NCBI GenBank assembly: GCA_018136815.1
Contig: CM030934.1
Coordinates: forward strand, 5,959,087-6,023,086
DNA: 64,000 nt
From: Isochrysis galbana
Taxonomy: Eukaryota; Haptophyta; Isochrysidales; Isochrysidaceae
Direction: 5' to 3'
This document shows, piece by piece, positions 50,648 through 59,932 of the stretch. The notes beneath the pieces are model-generated. The model was not told the origin of the DNA. It worked only from the letters and a program-made list of their open reading frames with translations, and ran no database searches. The first letter of the stretch is position 1. Each line of letters begins with the position of its first letter. Position numbers and translations under genes: made by a program.

Positions 50648-50693
<46 letters not shown>

Positions 50694-50890
50694 CCTCCCT
50701 CCCTCCCTCCCTCCCTCCCTCTCTCCCTCGCTTTCTCTCTCCCTCTCTCCCTCTCTCTCTTTTTCTCTTTCCGCCTCCCCATTCTCTCCCCCCTCTCGCG
50801 GCGGAGCCCCGTCTCGTGCTCCCTCCACCCATCCACCGGCACTCACCGCTCCCCAATCGCCGGCAGACTCACAACCCCAAAGACGGGATC
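50218..50890. other. Divergent leader region, low complexity
   Basis: 50287-50310 holds a palindrome (GTCACTC AA GAGTGAC). 50480-50508 is a C run and 50585-50790 is nearly pure CT microsatellite. Located between the TIR gene start and the ATG at 50891, it looks like a divergent promoter. Confidence 0.45.
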
Positions 50891-51037
50891 ATGGTCGTCT
50901 CGCACAGTCCAGGAAGGGGCCTCCGCTCGCTACAGCTCGCTAACAAGGAGAACGGTGGGCTCTCGAGGCTTGGGCCCGCGCGAAGGACGCGCAACGCCTG
51001 CGCGCTTGCCAATGTGGAGAACAACGAGCCGCAGGGG
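50891..51037 (+). pseudogene. Truncated gene start with KEN box, cyclin-like N-terminus
   Basis: ATG 50891 lies behind a typical CT-rich leader and reads MVVSHSPGRGLRSLQLANKE, NGGLSRLGPARRTRNACALA, NVENNEPQ, then runs into a retroelement 3' module at ~51038. NKEN followed by a basic RxRxAL-like block is what one sees at the N-terminus of B/A-type cyclins and other APC/C substrates. The rest of the gene is missing from the following 10 kb, so this is probably a gene decapitated by insertion, or an exon with a very long intron. Cyclin identity is a guess. Confidence 0.4.
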
Positions 51038-51165
51038 AGCCGCCTGATGGCGGGGGGAGAAGGGCCGGGGGAGTGGGGGTGTAGAAAGTATGCTACGTAC
51101 TACGTGTAGTAGGTAGTGGTTCCATTCGCCGCGAGTGCGGTAAGAATATTAAAAGATTTTTTTAA
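51038..51165 (+). mobile_element. Retroelement 3' module (type B), 5'-truncated
   Basis: Nearly identical to 63578-63700: GGGAGCCGCCTGATGGCGGG, GGGTGTAGAAAGTATGCTAC, GTTCCATTCGCCGCGAGTGC, GGTAAGAATATTAAAAG plus T run. Only ~128 bases are present, i.e. a strongly 5'-truncated copy. Confidence 0.75.
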
Positions 51166-51740
51166 TGTTTTTCCACGTGTCTGAGTCGACCGGCAGTCTT
51201 GCAGCTTGCAGTCTTGCCGTCTTTCGCGCTCCATCTTTGCTGATCTTTGCGGCCCGCTTTCTTTGAGATCGCGGTTTGGGGCCTAGTTCTTTTAGGGCGG
51301 CGGTTAGGTGGTTAGGTGGCTTACTTGGGTTTTGTCTAATGGCGTTTTTCCGTCTGGTCGCTGGTCGCCAGGCAGACAAGGGACTTTGAGTGGCACCCAT
51401 GGCCATTGAGGCGAGCAAGGGAGAGGCATTGGGGGCCAGGGGCTGAGCCCCAGCCTCCACTGCCCCATGATCTGCTCTTGCTGGCCCTTTCTCTGGGAGC
51501 CCCCAAAGGACCTCTGAGAGCAAGCCATGGCGCGCCGCATGGCGACGCGCCGCAGGGAGAGCGATGGGAGAGAGCAGAGAGAGGGAGAGGGGGGGATTTG
51601 CACCCCCCCCCCCGATGGAGTGCGGTGAGATTCGGGCAGTAAACGGGCGGGGTGTGGGGCGGCTGGCGATAGGAGGGAGATGAGGAGGGAATGGGAATGG
51701 CTCAAGACGTCCCAAAGTACCCTTGTGGCAGGTATCAGGT
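51149..51740 (-). mobile_element. Oppositely oriented hairpin-family-like element
   Basis: On the minus strand a frame ends KNIKKIF* at 51149. The nucleotide block around 51480-51420 (GGCTGGGGCTCAGCCCCTGG, CTCTCCCTTGCTCGCCTC) resembles the middle of hairpin-family copies. It meets the type-B module tail to tail in the shared T/A run. Confidence 0.4.
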
Positions 51741-52008
51741 ATCTCGGGGCGCAGTCATTTATTTCTCGAGGACTGCTCGCGGCGCAAGCAGTTACTGTTA
51801 AGGGCTGTTCTGATTTTTGTTGATTGTTGAGGCCGAGAGGACCCTCCTGACCCCCCCATCCCCCGGTGTCTTTTTCCCTGGTGATTTCCGACGTACGGCG
51901 TACGGTCGGCCGCGCCTCACTGGGTTTTCCCTCATTATAGCTTGTAGGGAGTTATATTCGGATTCGGGGCCGGGGTCTGCGTGGGGGGAGATTGGAGGGA
52001 TACATGTG
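51741..52008. other. Spacer, no gene seen
   Basis: Unique sequence ending with the 14-bp target duplication at 52009. Confidence 0.35.
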
Positions 52009-52022
52009 TGTATGTGTCTGTG

Positions 52023-52889
52023 ACACTAATCTTATGATTAGTCGCCATGGAGGGGGGCCTCGCGCCCCCCCCACTCTCTCGACTCCCCTCATGGGGGGCG
52101 AGAACCATCCACCCCCCTGCGCTGCCTCTTGGCATGTAGGGGGGACTCACCCAGCCTGCCCAGACTCTCCCTGAGAGTCGGGCACAGATCGCACGCCCTG
52201 GCCCGCGTTGGCCTGCTTCTCGCTCTGACCAACCCCTCCTCCCCCTGGGCCCCCTGATCAGGAGCCCCCAGCCAGCTCCTGTCGACCGGCAGGGGCTCGA
52301 GAGCCAGCGAGGGAGAGGCAGGAGGGGCCAGGGCCATGCCCCAGCCTCACCTGCCCCCTGAGCTGTGCTCCCAGGCCCCTGCAGGCCTCCTGGGGACCTG
52401 AAGAGGGGCCGCAGGCGCGCGCCATGGGCCAGAGCCGCAGGGAAGAGAGGAGGAAGAGGGAAGAGGGAGGGGAGGGGGGAGTGGCAGCTCTCCCCTCCGG
52501 CGTTTACGTGTCTTCTCGCCCCGTTTGGGTAAGAGAAGACGGGGGCACCAGAACCAGGAGGGAAGGGCCGCGGCTCGCCGCGGCCACTCGCCTCGGCGAG
52601 AGAGATTAGCGCTTCTGGGCTCTCATTCACGAGTGCCCCCCCCCCCCGCGTTGTTTTTACCCGAAAGGGGTTTTCCCCCAGCGTGGACTCGAGGAGAGGA
52701 CGTGCTGGGGTGCGCGGGGTCGGTGCGTGCACTGGGGGGAGGACAAATATCGAGGGGAGGGGGCAGTTCGCCCCTTCCCCCCGGTAGCAATCGGACACCT
52801 GGCTCGTCAGGCATGGCGGGATTCCGGGACGGAAAAGTTGTGTCCAATTAGCTAGTGGGGTTGGCTAGGATATAACATTAATTATTTTA
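52023..52889 (+). mobile_element. Hairpin-family element with exact 14-bp target-site duplication
   Basis: TGTATGTGTCTGTG occurs at 52009-52022 and 52890-52903. Between them the element starts with hairpin 52024-52043 (ACTAATC, TTAT, GATTAGT), CGCC, ATG 52047, a G-rich hairpin, and a body colinear with 28207-28880 (CCTGAAGAGGGGCCGCAGGC; GTGTCTTCTCGCCCCG...GAGAAGAC). It ends AGGATATAACATTAATTATTTTA. 867 bp. No long ORF conserved. The long TSD and A/T-rich 3' end point to target-primed reverse transcription. Confidence 0.85.
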
Positions 52890-52903
52890 TGTATGTGTCT
52901 GTG

Positions 52904-53683
52904 GCATCAGCACGCCGCCAAGGTGTACGGGCAAGTGCGCTAAGGGCTGTCGTGACTAGTTGCAGCAGTGGTACTAACGCTCGAATGTTTATTGTTTATT
53001 GTTATTGTCAATGGCCTAAAGACGCCGGTACGATAAAAATTAAAAACGCGGAGGGCTAGAGTGCCCAACTTCGAACTGCGGCCACGCGGGGGCTGTCCGT
53101 AGCATTGAAGCACCCGCACACGTAGTAATCCGCTCACACTCGGCACAACTGCACACGTGCAAAGGGCAAAGTGCGGGGTGGGAGCGCCGCGGTTCAAGAA
53201 GTGGAAGGGAGATCCTTTGGACATGTGCACATCATTGCTTGGAATGGCTTTTAAGCCCTTGGATCAGGCGAGGGATGGTAAGCGTTTCCAAGGCCAGCCT
53301 CGCCTCTGTCAAGCGCCCAAGGTCCAAGGTTTGTGTATGCATAAGATGGCGTCTCTTTCGATAGCCCAAATGTTTGAATGTGCATGAGATAGCGCGGCGA
53401 ACGTGCGCAAATCTGTTGGGTGTCATGAAGTCATGGTTCGAACAAAGCTCAAAAGGAAGAAGAGCTCGATAGCGCCACGACCGCGCGGCCAAGGCCCGAG
53501 GCGAGGATTTGCTTGGCTGTGGCCAACACCGGTCCGATTCATCGGTGGTATTGATCCCTCAACACCACTAGCTTTGAGGAGGCCGCAAGGGAGCGCAGGG
53601 GTTGGTAAGAACTTGTAGTCTCGATCTGCCCCTGCGAACATGAGCCCACAGCGGTACAAAATGACTCATTGTGCATCCATATT
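52904..53683. other. Spacer, no gene seen
   Basis: Includes TTTATTGTTTATTGTTATTG at 52987 and unique AT-balanced sequence. Short frames on both strands have no family features. Ends at the stop of the fibrillin gene. Confidence 0.4.
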
Positions 53684-54680
53684 TCAGAATTCAGAGACTG
53701 ACCGCATCTTTGCTTGCTCATCCAGGTCACGCCGCCATAACGCCAGTCCTCCTCCTCCACCCCTTGCTGTGGCAATATGTTCATTCGCCGAGATCCAGTT
53801 GAAGAATGCAGGAAGCTCACGCTTGGCTCGCTCGACATTTGACTTAGCTCCCAATCCGGATGCAGCACCTGTAAATGCATCGGGAGTGGCGGCGTTGAGG
53901 CGCACAAGGTGAAGTCGGTGGCGAGGGCTGCGGCATATGCGCACCTAGTTCCGCAGCCCCTCCCTTGGGAAGCTTGATCTTCAGGCCGAAAAGCGCAATA
54001 TAGTCGAAATCAAACGTGAGCTTCCGACTCTTATCATTCCACTCGAATGGACCAAAAAATTTGAGGACCGCAAAGTCGCCAACGTAGATGCCATTCGTTA
54101 TGGCCATGGGCGACACCTTTGTGTCAAACGTTTGGATCGCCTTCAACGGGAAGTAGCTGATGGTGCCGCCAATCTGCAGTAGTGCCAGTAAGAGACACAC
54201 TGAGCAGGCAACAAACGCAGTGCGTCGTGATGTAGCGACAGCGCGATGAGTGGAAGTACATAGGCCCTCGCACACGACATGGGATCGGAGGTCAGGTCCA
54301 CTTGGCAGCACTCGACGCACCTTCTTTTGGGTGTCCATGGTGCCTGTAGTGAAGACCAGTCGCCAAGCACCGTCAAGCGCGTCGAGCGTGGCTTTGCTAA
54401 GAGCAGGGTCAGCCTTCGCCTCAGCGCGCATTACCTTCTCAAGCCCAATCAGCGCGTCGATCACGGCATGGCTGTCCTGATCCTTTGTCTCTGCTGCTTT
54501 GGTGAGAATCTTCAGCGCATCCTCCGTAGCTACGGGTGTGCTGCTCGTCGTGCTCGGCGCGTCTTGCATGAGAAGGCATCTGGCGAACATCCGGCCAGCC
54601 CGCACGGCCCGCACCGGTCCGACAACGAGCGCCTCGCCGCCCGCCGCCATGAAGAGAAGGAAGGCGAGCCGAGCGGCCAT
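53684..54680 (-). CDS. PAP/fibrillin (plastid lipid-associated protein)
   Basis: Three exons on the minus strand: 54680-54321, 54173-53945 and 53868-53684. GT-AG introns (GTGCGT...CTGCAG; GTGCGC...TTACAG) join in phase to 257 residues. The N-terminus is signal/transit-like (MAARLAFLLFMAAGGEALVV). The mature part follows PAP_fibrillin order: ALIGLEKVMRAEAKADPA, LDGAWRLVFTTGTMDTQKK, ISYFPLKAIQTFDT, GIYVGDFAVLKFFGPFEWND, LTFDFDYIALFGLKIKLPKG, and the closing FFNWISANEHIATARGGGG with the RG(x)GG stretch. Fibrillins bind lipids or quinones in plastoglobules and thylakoids. It is transcribed divergently from selenoprotein T about 380 bp away. Confidence 0.9.
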
Positions 54681-55060
54681 CCTCCCGCGTCGGGAGAGGA
54701 GGGAGAGCGCGCGGAGGAAAATGTCAGAGGAGGAGTGGGCAGAAGATTGAGACCGGAGAGTGGAAGAGAAGGAAGAGAAGAGAAGAGGATAGAAGATAAA
54801 ATTTCTGAATTGTTGTCCCAGCCCAAAAATCCGTAACCTGCCCTAGCCCCCATGAAGTACTACTATCCCTAGACTCACCTCTCTTACATACGAAATTCTT
54901 GAATTCTCCAACTGAAACGCTCTGCGTGTGCCTGAGCCCCCCCCCCCCCCCCCTTACTCCCCTCTCTCTTTCCGCCGTCTGGGGCTGCGCGCGGCGGACG
55001 AGCCACCCTGGGCGCACAGCCGCCTCCCTTCAAACCCCTCGCCTCCACGCGCCGCTAACG
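54681..55060. promoter_or_regulatory. Divergent promoter between fibrillin and selenoprotein T
   Basis: Polypurine (GGAGAG, GAAGAGAAG) at 54695-54790 faces the fibrillin start. A run of 18 C plus a CT-rich stretch (54935-54975) leads to the SelT start. A shared regulatory region is inferred from layout. Confidence 0.45.
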
Positions 55061-55639
55061 ATGCGGGCTGGCGCGATCCTCTCCCTCCTTGCACTCGGGC
55101 TGCCGCTCGGCGCGGCGCAGGAACCCGACGGCATCGTCGACGTCCGCTACTGCATGAGCTGAGGCTACCGCAAGGCGGCAGAGGAGTATGCTCTCGCTCT
55201 CCGCCGTGAGTTCCCCAAGCTGCAATTCAGAGGTGACGTGCACCATCCGGGTGACCTGCGTGTGGGCGCTGCCCAGCTCCTGCAAGTTGGTTTCTTCGGC
55301 GGCCTCGTCCTCTCCCTCCTCGGGAAGAATGTGCTTCCGGAGAATGTTGCAAACATGATTTCAAGCAACCCGATGGGCACGTTTGGCGGCCTGCTCCTCA
55401 TGAACATCGGGTCCAGCAAGCTCATCAACACTGGAGCTTTTGAGGTGACATATGAAGCTGGCCCAGGCTCCACGCCGATCCCGTGCTGGTCTAAGCTCGA
55501 GACGGGTCACTTCCCTACTGTCGAAGTCCTCTCTCAAAACGTCCGTGCGGCGGCTGCAGAAAGTCGGCAAGATGTGCTAGACAACCCTGAGGCGGCGAGG
55601 AAGCCATCTGCAGCTGAACCGATGCACGAGGAGCTATAG
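55061..55639 (+). CDS. SELENOT: Selenoprotein T (in-frame UGA = selenocysteine 34)
   Basis: From ATG 55061 the frame reads a signal-type N-terminus (MRAGAILSLLALGLPLGAAQ), then VRYCMS-UGA-GYRKAAEEYA, matching the CxxU redox motif and 'CVSUGY' context of SelT, with TGA at 55160-55162. The frame continues without further stops through LRREFPKLQFRGDVHHPG, a membrane segment (VGFFGGLVLSLLGKNVLPEN), a Gly/Met stretch, and the family's C-terminal LINTGAFEVTYEAG...PCWSKLETGHFPTVEVLSQ to TAG 55639 (192 residues including Sec). SelT is an ER thioredoxin-like oxidoreductase. Extension past the UGA together with a downstream SECIS (separate entry) rules out a pseudogene reading. Automatic annotation would truncate it at codon 33 or start after the UGA. 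Confidence 0.96.
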
Positions 55640-55695
55640 ACTAGATGTGGAGTCACTAAGCGCGCTGTCCTCGAGAAGGCCCGCCACATCTGGAT

Positions 55696-55770
55696 GGCCC
55701 CGGCACATGACGCCATGGTTTGTAACAGGGCTGAGCCTTGAGAACCATGGCTGAGCTCCAGTCCGGGGCA
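55696..55770 (+). promoter_or_regulatory. SECIS element (selenocysteine insertion) of selenoprotein T
   Basis: Starts 57 bases after the stop codon. Helix I CCCCGG (55698-55703) pairs with CCGGGG (55763-55768). The quartet strands are ATGA (55707-55710) and TGA (55752-55754). Helix II GCCATGGTT (55712-55720) pairs perfectly with AACCATGGC (55743-55751). The apical loop has AA at 55724-55725 and a possible mini-stem (GGCT...AGCC), i.e. form II. All invariant SECIS features are present, directing Sec insertion at the UGA. Confidence 0.95.
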
Positions 55771-56289
55771 ATCAGTTCTGTGACGGCAAAAATTCATGGA
55801 AGAATCCGTGCAACCGGCCATCTGACACTTGATGGTGCACAGGATCTTTGCAGCTGAGCCACACCATTGCATCAGGCATCCAAAAAGTATGTGGTGCGCT
55901 TAAAGTGAAGCGCCCTCGCCCTCGGTGCCGTGGCAAAGAAGGCTTGGATGATGCAAGTCAAATGATCCAGCGTGAAAGCGAGGTATTTTATTTCAAACTG
56001 CTAGGTGGCTGTGCATGTATATGTGGTACGCATGCTCTGTGTTGCCGTGCAAGCGACTTCTACAGGGTTGAATTCGACAACTATACCTTCCACTACCATC
56101 TACTACGCTGCCCAACTGAAGGCTTTAGGCATGAATTTTCGTGTAAGGCACACGCTCACACCCACGATTGAACAGTTCCTCTGCCCCATCCATTCCCATT
56201 TCTATTTCAAGTGTTAGCCCTATTGGGGAAGCCAAAAGGCGGGGGGCCCACAACGCGGCGTCCAGAGCCACGCCGCGAATGAAAATCAC
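55771..56289. other. SelT 3' flank and short repeat
   Basis: 56113-56185 shares about 70 bases with 23430-23500 (GAAGGCTTTAGGCATGAATTTT, CGTGTAAGGCAC), repeat debris. Nothing else seen. Confidence 0.4.
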
Positions 56290-56515
56290 ATCATGAGGCC
56301 CGCCCCACCCCTCCCCTAGCGCCCGGCCCAAAGTAATGCACATGGCACATGGGCCGACTCCCAAAAAACGAAGAACAAGGAACAAGAGGGGGAGCGGGAA
56401 GGAGAGTGTGGTAGGGGCAGGGGCGATGGCAGCGGTGATCCGGAGGAAGGAGTGTCGATAGTAGCTAGTAGCTAGTAGCATAAGCATAGCGGACATTTTC
56501 AAGATTATTGTTATG
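56290..56515 (+). mobile_element. Retroelement 3' module (type F)
   Basis: GGCCCAAAGTAATGCACATGG, ACGAAGAACAAGGAACAAGAGG and the end TAGCATAAGCATAGCGGACA, TTTTCAAGATTATTG match the reverse complements of 34980-35200 and 8975-9190. Confidence 0.65.
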
Positions 56516-56767
56516 ATTTTCGAGTGTTATAGTTATAGTAGGGCGGTCAAACAGGGGCTTTTTAACTATTAGTGAGAGTTGGGCTGCATTTTTTGACCGT
56601 GGCGCGATGCCCAATAAAAAAGCTCCGGGGGGGGGCTACCTGACGCTACGAAAATCTTCGCCAAGAAATGGTGCGATTCGCCCCCCCTCTCTCCCCCTCC
56701 GCCACGCGCGCTCACGCTCTAACCGTAAAGAATTGGCGGTCGGCGCGCCCGCGGGGGAATCGGTTCC

Positions 56768-58539
56768 TGTTGCGTTAGGGGGAGCGCGCGAACGCCCTCC
56801 ATGCCCCACGACACGCTCTATTCTTTGAACGTGTCTCCCCTCCCAGCGCCCCGCCCTTCCCTCTCTTCCCTCTCTCTCTCCGCGCCCGCATTCAGCCGAG
56901 ATCCCTCCCTTGCACTTTCCTTTGAAACCCCGGTCCTCCCCTTGTTTCCTTGGCCAGCGGGGTCGGGGGTCTTCCCGCGTCCCGCCCCCTCCCCGACCCG
57001 CCAGTGCCCCGTTCCCTTCGTCCATATCTTCTACCCTTTCCCTGTTCCTATAGTTTTTCGCCCCCCCCCGTTTTCCTTGTGTCTATCTTCCTTCGTCTTG
57101 TTTCTCTCAGCGCAACTAAGTTTATACTTGGTTCGCCCATGGGGGGGCACGCACGAGCCCCCCTCTCTCTCCACTCCTCCCCTGCCGTGGGGGAGGAACC
57201 ACCCATCCTCCTGGCATGCCTGATGGCTTGCCAGGAGGCCACTGCCATGCTGACCCACTCTCCCACTGACAGGCACGCCTGGATCGCTCGTCCTGGCCCC
57301 TCGTGGCCAGCCCATCGCTCCAACCCCCCCTCCCCCCCTGTTCGACAGGCAGACAGGTGCAGATTGGGGGCCCCAGAGGCTCAGGAGCGCCAGCAAGGGA
57401 GAGGCAGGGGAGACCCAGCTCCAGCTCCTCCAGGCCGACGGGCCTCGCCCCGCGCGCCCCGGCCCCCCGCCGCCTGCCCGCTCATCCTCCGCCGCCTCCC
57501 TCCCCGACCCCCTCTCCCGGCCTCCCTGATCCCTCATCAACTCCCACTCTCCCTTCCTCCTCCCCCAACGGTTTGACACCACCCAGGATTCCCCTGCCGT
57601 GCCCCCCCTCCTGCTGCTCAGGCCCTCCCCGCCTCCGCTGCGACTCGCCACCCTCACCCCCAGCAGCGCACTCGCCCCTCTCCCCGTCCCGCCGTCCCCA
57701 GGTCCCTCCCCGCCACCCCTCATCCCCGACTCTCCCCACCCATCCCTTCGCCCTCGGAGGGGCCGCCGTCGCCTCTCGCCCCATCCTTTCTCTCTTCCCC
57801 GTTTTCTCTTTCTGTCCTCGCGCGGGGGGAACTCCCTCTCCCGCGGGGGAAATTGGCCCGCCCCTCACGCTCCCCCTGCCTCCCTCTTCTGCATTGCTCG
57901 TCCCACCGGTCTTCTCTTCTCGCAGTGGGGGGGGTGTTGCGTTAGGGGGAGCGCGCGAACGCCCTCCATGCCCCACGACACGCTCTATTCTTAGAACGTG
58001 TCTCCCCTCCCAGCGCCCCGCCCTTCCCTCTCTTCCCTCTCTCTCTCCGCGCCCGCATTCAGCCGAGATCCCTCCCTTGCACTTTCCTTTGAAACCCCGG
58101 TCCTCCCCTTGTTTCTGTTTCCTTGGCCAGCGGGGTCGGGGGTCTTCCCGCGTCCCGCCCCCTCCCCGACCCGCCAGTGCCCCGTTCCCTTCGTCGTCCA
58201 TATCTTCTACCCTTTCCCTGTTCCTATAGTTTTTCGCCCCCCCCCCCCCGTTTTCCCTGTGTCTATCTTCCTTCGTCTTGTTTCTCTCAGCGCCAGCGCT
58301 CCGAAGCACCCTCTGTCCCCCTGTCCTTCCGTCTTCCCTGTGCGTCCTCGTCCGTCGTGTGCCATCATGCAAGCTGGGGATTGGTACTTTTCTTGTCATG
58401 CTGAACCCCCAAGCGCCCTCACTCCACACTCGCAGTCCCCACACTCCCACACACACAGCCTCACACCAGACACAGCACCACCACTCCAACCACAGCCAGT
58501 CCCAGCCACCGACACACCAATCACAGTCCACGAACAACA
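56768..58539 (+). mobile_element. LTR-type insertion (TG...CA, 5-bp target duplication GTTCC)
   Basis: The insertion begins TGTTGCGTTAGGGGGAGCGC and ends CGAACAACA, flanked by GTTCC at 56763-56767 and 58540-58544. The related copy at 13.1 kb has a single GTTCC with nothing inserted. A ~605-bp right terminal repeat (57935-58539) and its first ~346 bases repeated at the left (56768-57113) resemble LTRs. The internal region lacks gag/pol and holds a hairpin-family copy. So it is a deleted LTR element, or a solo LTR with a later insertion. Confidence 0.75.
57114..57934 (+). mobile_element. Hairpin-family element inside the LTR-type insertion
   Basis: Hairpin 57114-57133 (AACTAAGT, TTAT, ACTTGGTT with one T-G pair), TCGCCC, ATG 57139, the CTCCTGGCA...TGCCAGGAG hairpin (57209-57238) and a Pro/Gly-rich body up to about 57440, closely matching 62947 onward. 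The right part (57440-57934) is C-rich and specific to this copy. Confidence 0.7.
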
Positions 58540-58640
58540 GTTCCTTTATATCTAAGCTACATTCGGCATTTGCATTTGATTCCCGCCCGATGCAGCGCCG
58601 TGTCGGGCTGCCGACAGTCCGACCACCTCCTAACCTTCCC

Positions 58641-59210
58641 TTCCCCGCGTTTACTTTTCCCGGCGAGTGTCCTCTCCCTTGTTCTTCATCCAGCGATCAG
58701 CGCCACCGCTCGAGCGCTCCCGTGCCCTTCCTGTCTGTCTGTGCCTTCCGTGCCCGTCCCGCCCGTCCTCATGCCGCCCGAGGTCGAACCCTCGGTCTCG
58801 CCCTCGTCCGCACGCGCCTCCCCCGTCCGTGTCCCTCCATCTCCTGCGCCCTCCTCAATTTGAATTAAATTCAATTTGTACCTCACATGTTATTACCATG
58901 CACAGCCCCTCCACACCAACACACACAGCAGCCACAGCCCTTCATCACTCATCACAACCACTACAGACAGTACAACAAGCGTCCTGGGTTCGACCCCCGC
59001 TGCTCGCAGCCCACCCCTGGGCTGGTACTGGTACTCCCTACGCCACGGCTGAGCTCGCCATCCATACTCGCAACCTCGAATTTTATAATTTATAGTTTGA
59101 ATCACCCCCCGCCCCCCCCCGCCCCCCCCCCCCCGCCCGCGCCCCGCCCCGCCCCGCGCCCCGCCCCGCCCCGCCCCCGCCCCTTACTCCACTTGCGAAA
59201 CGACCCTGGG
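58641..59210. other. Repeat-derived and C-rich spacer
   Basis: 58856-58880 contains a short AT palindrome (TTGAATTAAATTCAA). 59105-59185 is a nearly pure C/G tract (GCCCC units). No gene seen. Confidence 0.4.
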
Positions 59211-59507
59211 ATGCCTCCCAAGGGCTCAAGGAAGGCTAAGAGCAAGCCCCTACCCTTGGGCTTCTTCCCGGCGCTCAAGCCCGCGGAGAAGGTCATTGGG
59301 ACCTTCGTCAATGCCGGGGGTGGATTGCGACGAGGCACCGGCGCGCGGCTGGCGCGATTGGCGGCGCTGTCGCGGCGGATCCTGCTCATTCAGTGTCCTG
59401 GCTGGCCCGGACACCGGGCTGATGGCGAAGAAAGCCTTCGCAGCGCGCCCGGGCGCACGCCTAACTCGGGCGCTCCGGGACCCCTCCGTTGGCGCGCTAG
59501 TGACTAG
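59211..59507 (+). CDS. Possible truncated gene start (98 codons), unknown
   Basis: ATG 59211 follows a C-rich leader and reads MPPKGSRKAKSKPLPLGFFP, ALKPAEKVIGTFVNAGGGLR, then basic, Arg/Pro-rich sequence to TGA/TAG at 59507. It starts like a nuclear basic protein but lacks any family match. It ends shortly before a family-2 repeat. Could be a decapitated gene or chance ORF. Confidence 0.3.
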   Translation: MPPKGSRKAKSKPLPLGFFPALKPAEKVIGTFVNAGGGLRRGTGARLARLAALSRRILLIQCPGWPGHRADGEESLRSAPGRTPNSGAPGPLRWRASD

Positions 59508-59689
59508 TGAGGGGCGACGCGAGGGGGCGATTTGCGATGAGGCGGCGGCGGGCATGGACGGCAGTAGGAGGCGCACCTGGCAGTCTACGCGCATGGCTGT
59601 GGCTGTGGCTGGCCGAGGCACGCTGCGCCGGGGACGCGTCGATTAATGGCCCGACGCTCGCACGCGCTCGCGTCGGATGTCGGCCCTCC

Positions 59690-59932
59690 GCGATAGTGAT
59701 TTCTGGCCTGGCTGTTTGCGCGGTTTCTGTTTCTGGTTACGCATCGCTGTATCGCTGTGGGGCTGTGGGGGCTACCGTGGGGGGTCTAGGGCCCAAAGGG
59801 CACCGGATATGTGCTAGTTACACCTATCCAGTCACCATATCCAAAAATCTCGTAATGAATCCTCAATCTTGACTTGGTCAATTTTCACCCTTAGAAGTTA
59901 AAGTAGCTGTTTGACCGCCCTACCACCTTGAG
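59690..59932 (-). repeat. Family-2 repeat copy (C subtype)
   Basis: The reverse complement begins TAGGGCGGTCAAACAGC, TTTAACTTCTAAGGGTGAAA, ATTGACCAAGTCAAGATTGA, closely matching 18544-18850 (GATTCATTACGAGATTTTTG; GGATATGGTGAC). Confidence 0.8.

Larger units (their letters stand above)
56536..58640 (+). repeat. Family-2 repeat copy (D subtype) interrupted by an LTR-type insertion
   Basis: Starts TAGGGCGGTCAAACAGGGGC; 56538-56767 and 58540-58625 together are colinear with the reverse complement of 13397-13070. The 1.77 kb between is the insertion described separately. Confidence 0.8.

Noticed and set aside
55160-55162. TGA as a nonsense mutation in a SelT pseudogene
   Set aside because: The frame continues with full family similarity and a textbook SECIS follows.
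58980-59030. tRNA-like GGGTTCGACCCCC
   Set aside because: No A box or cloverleaf upstream; lies in repeat-derived sequence.
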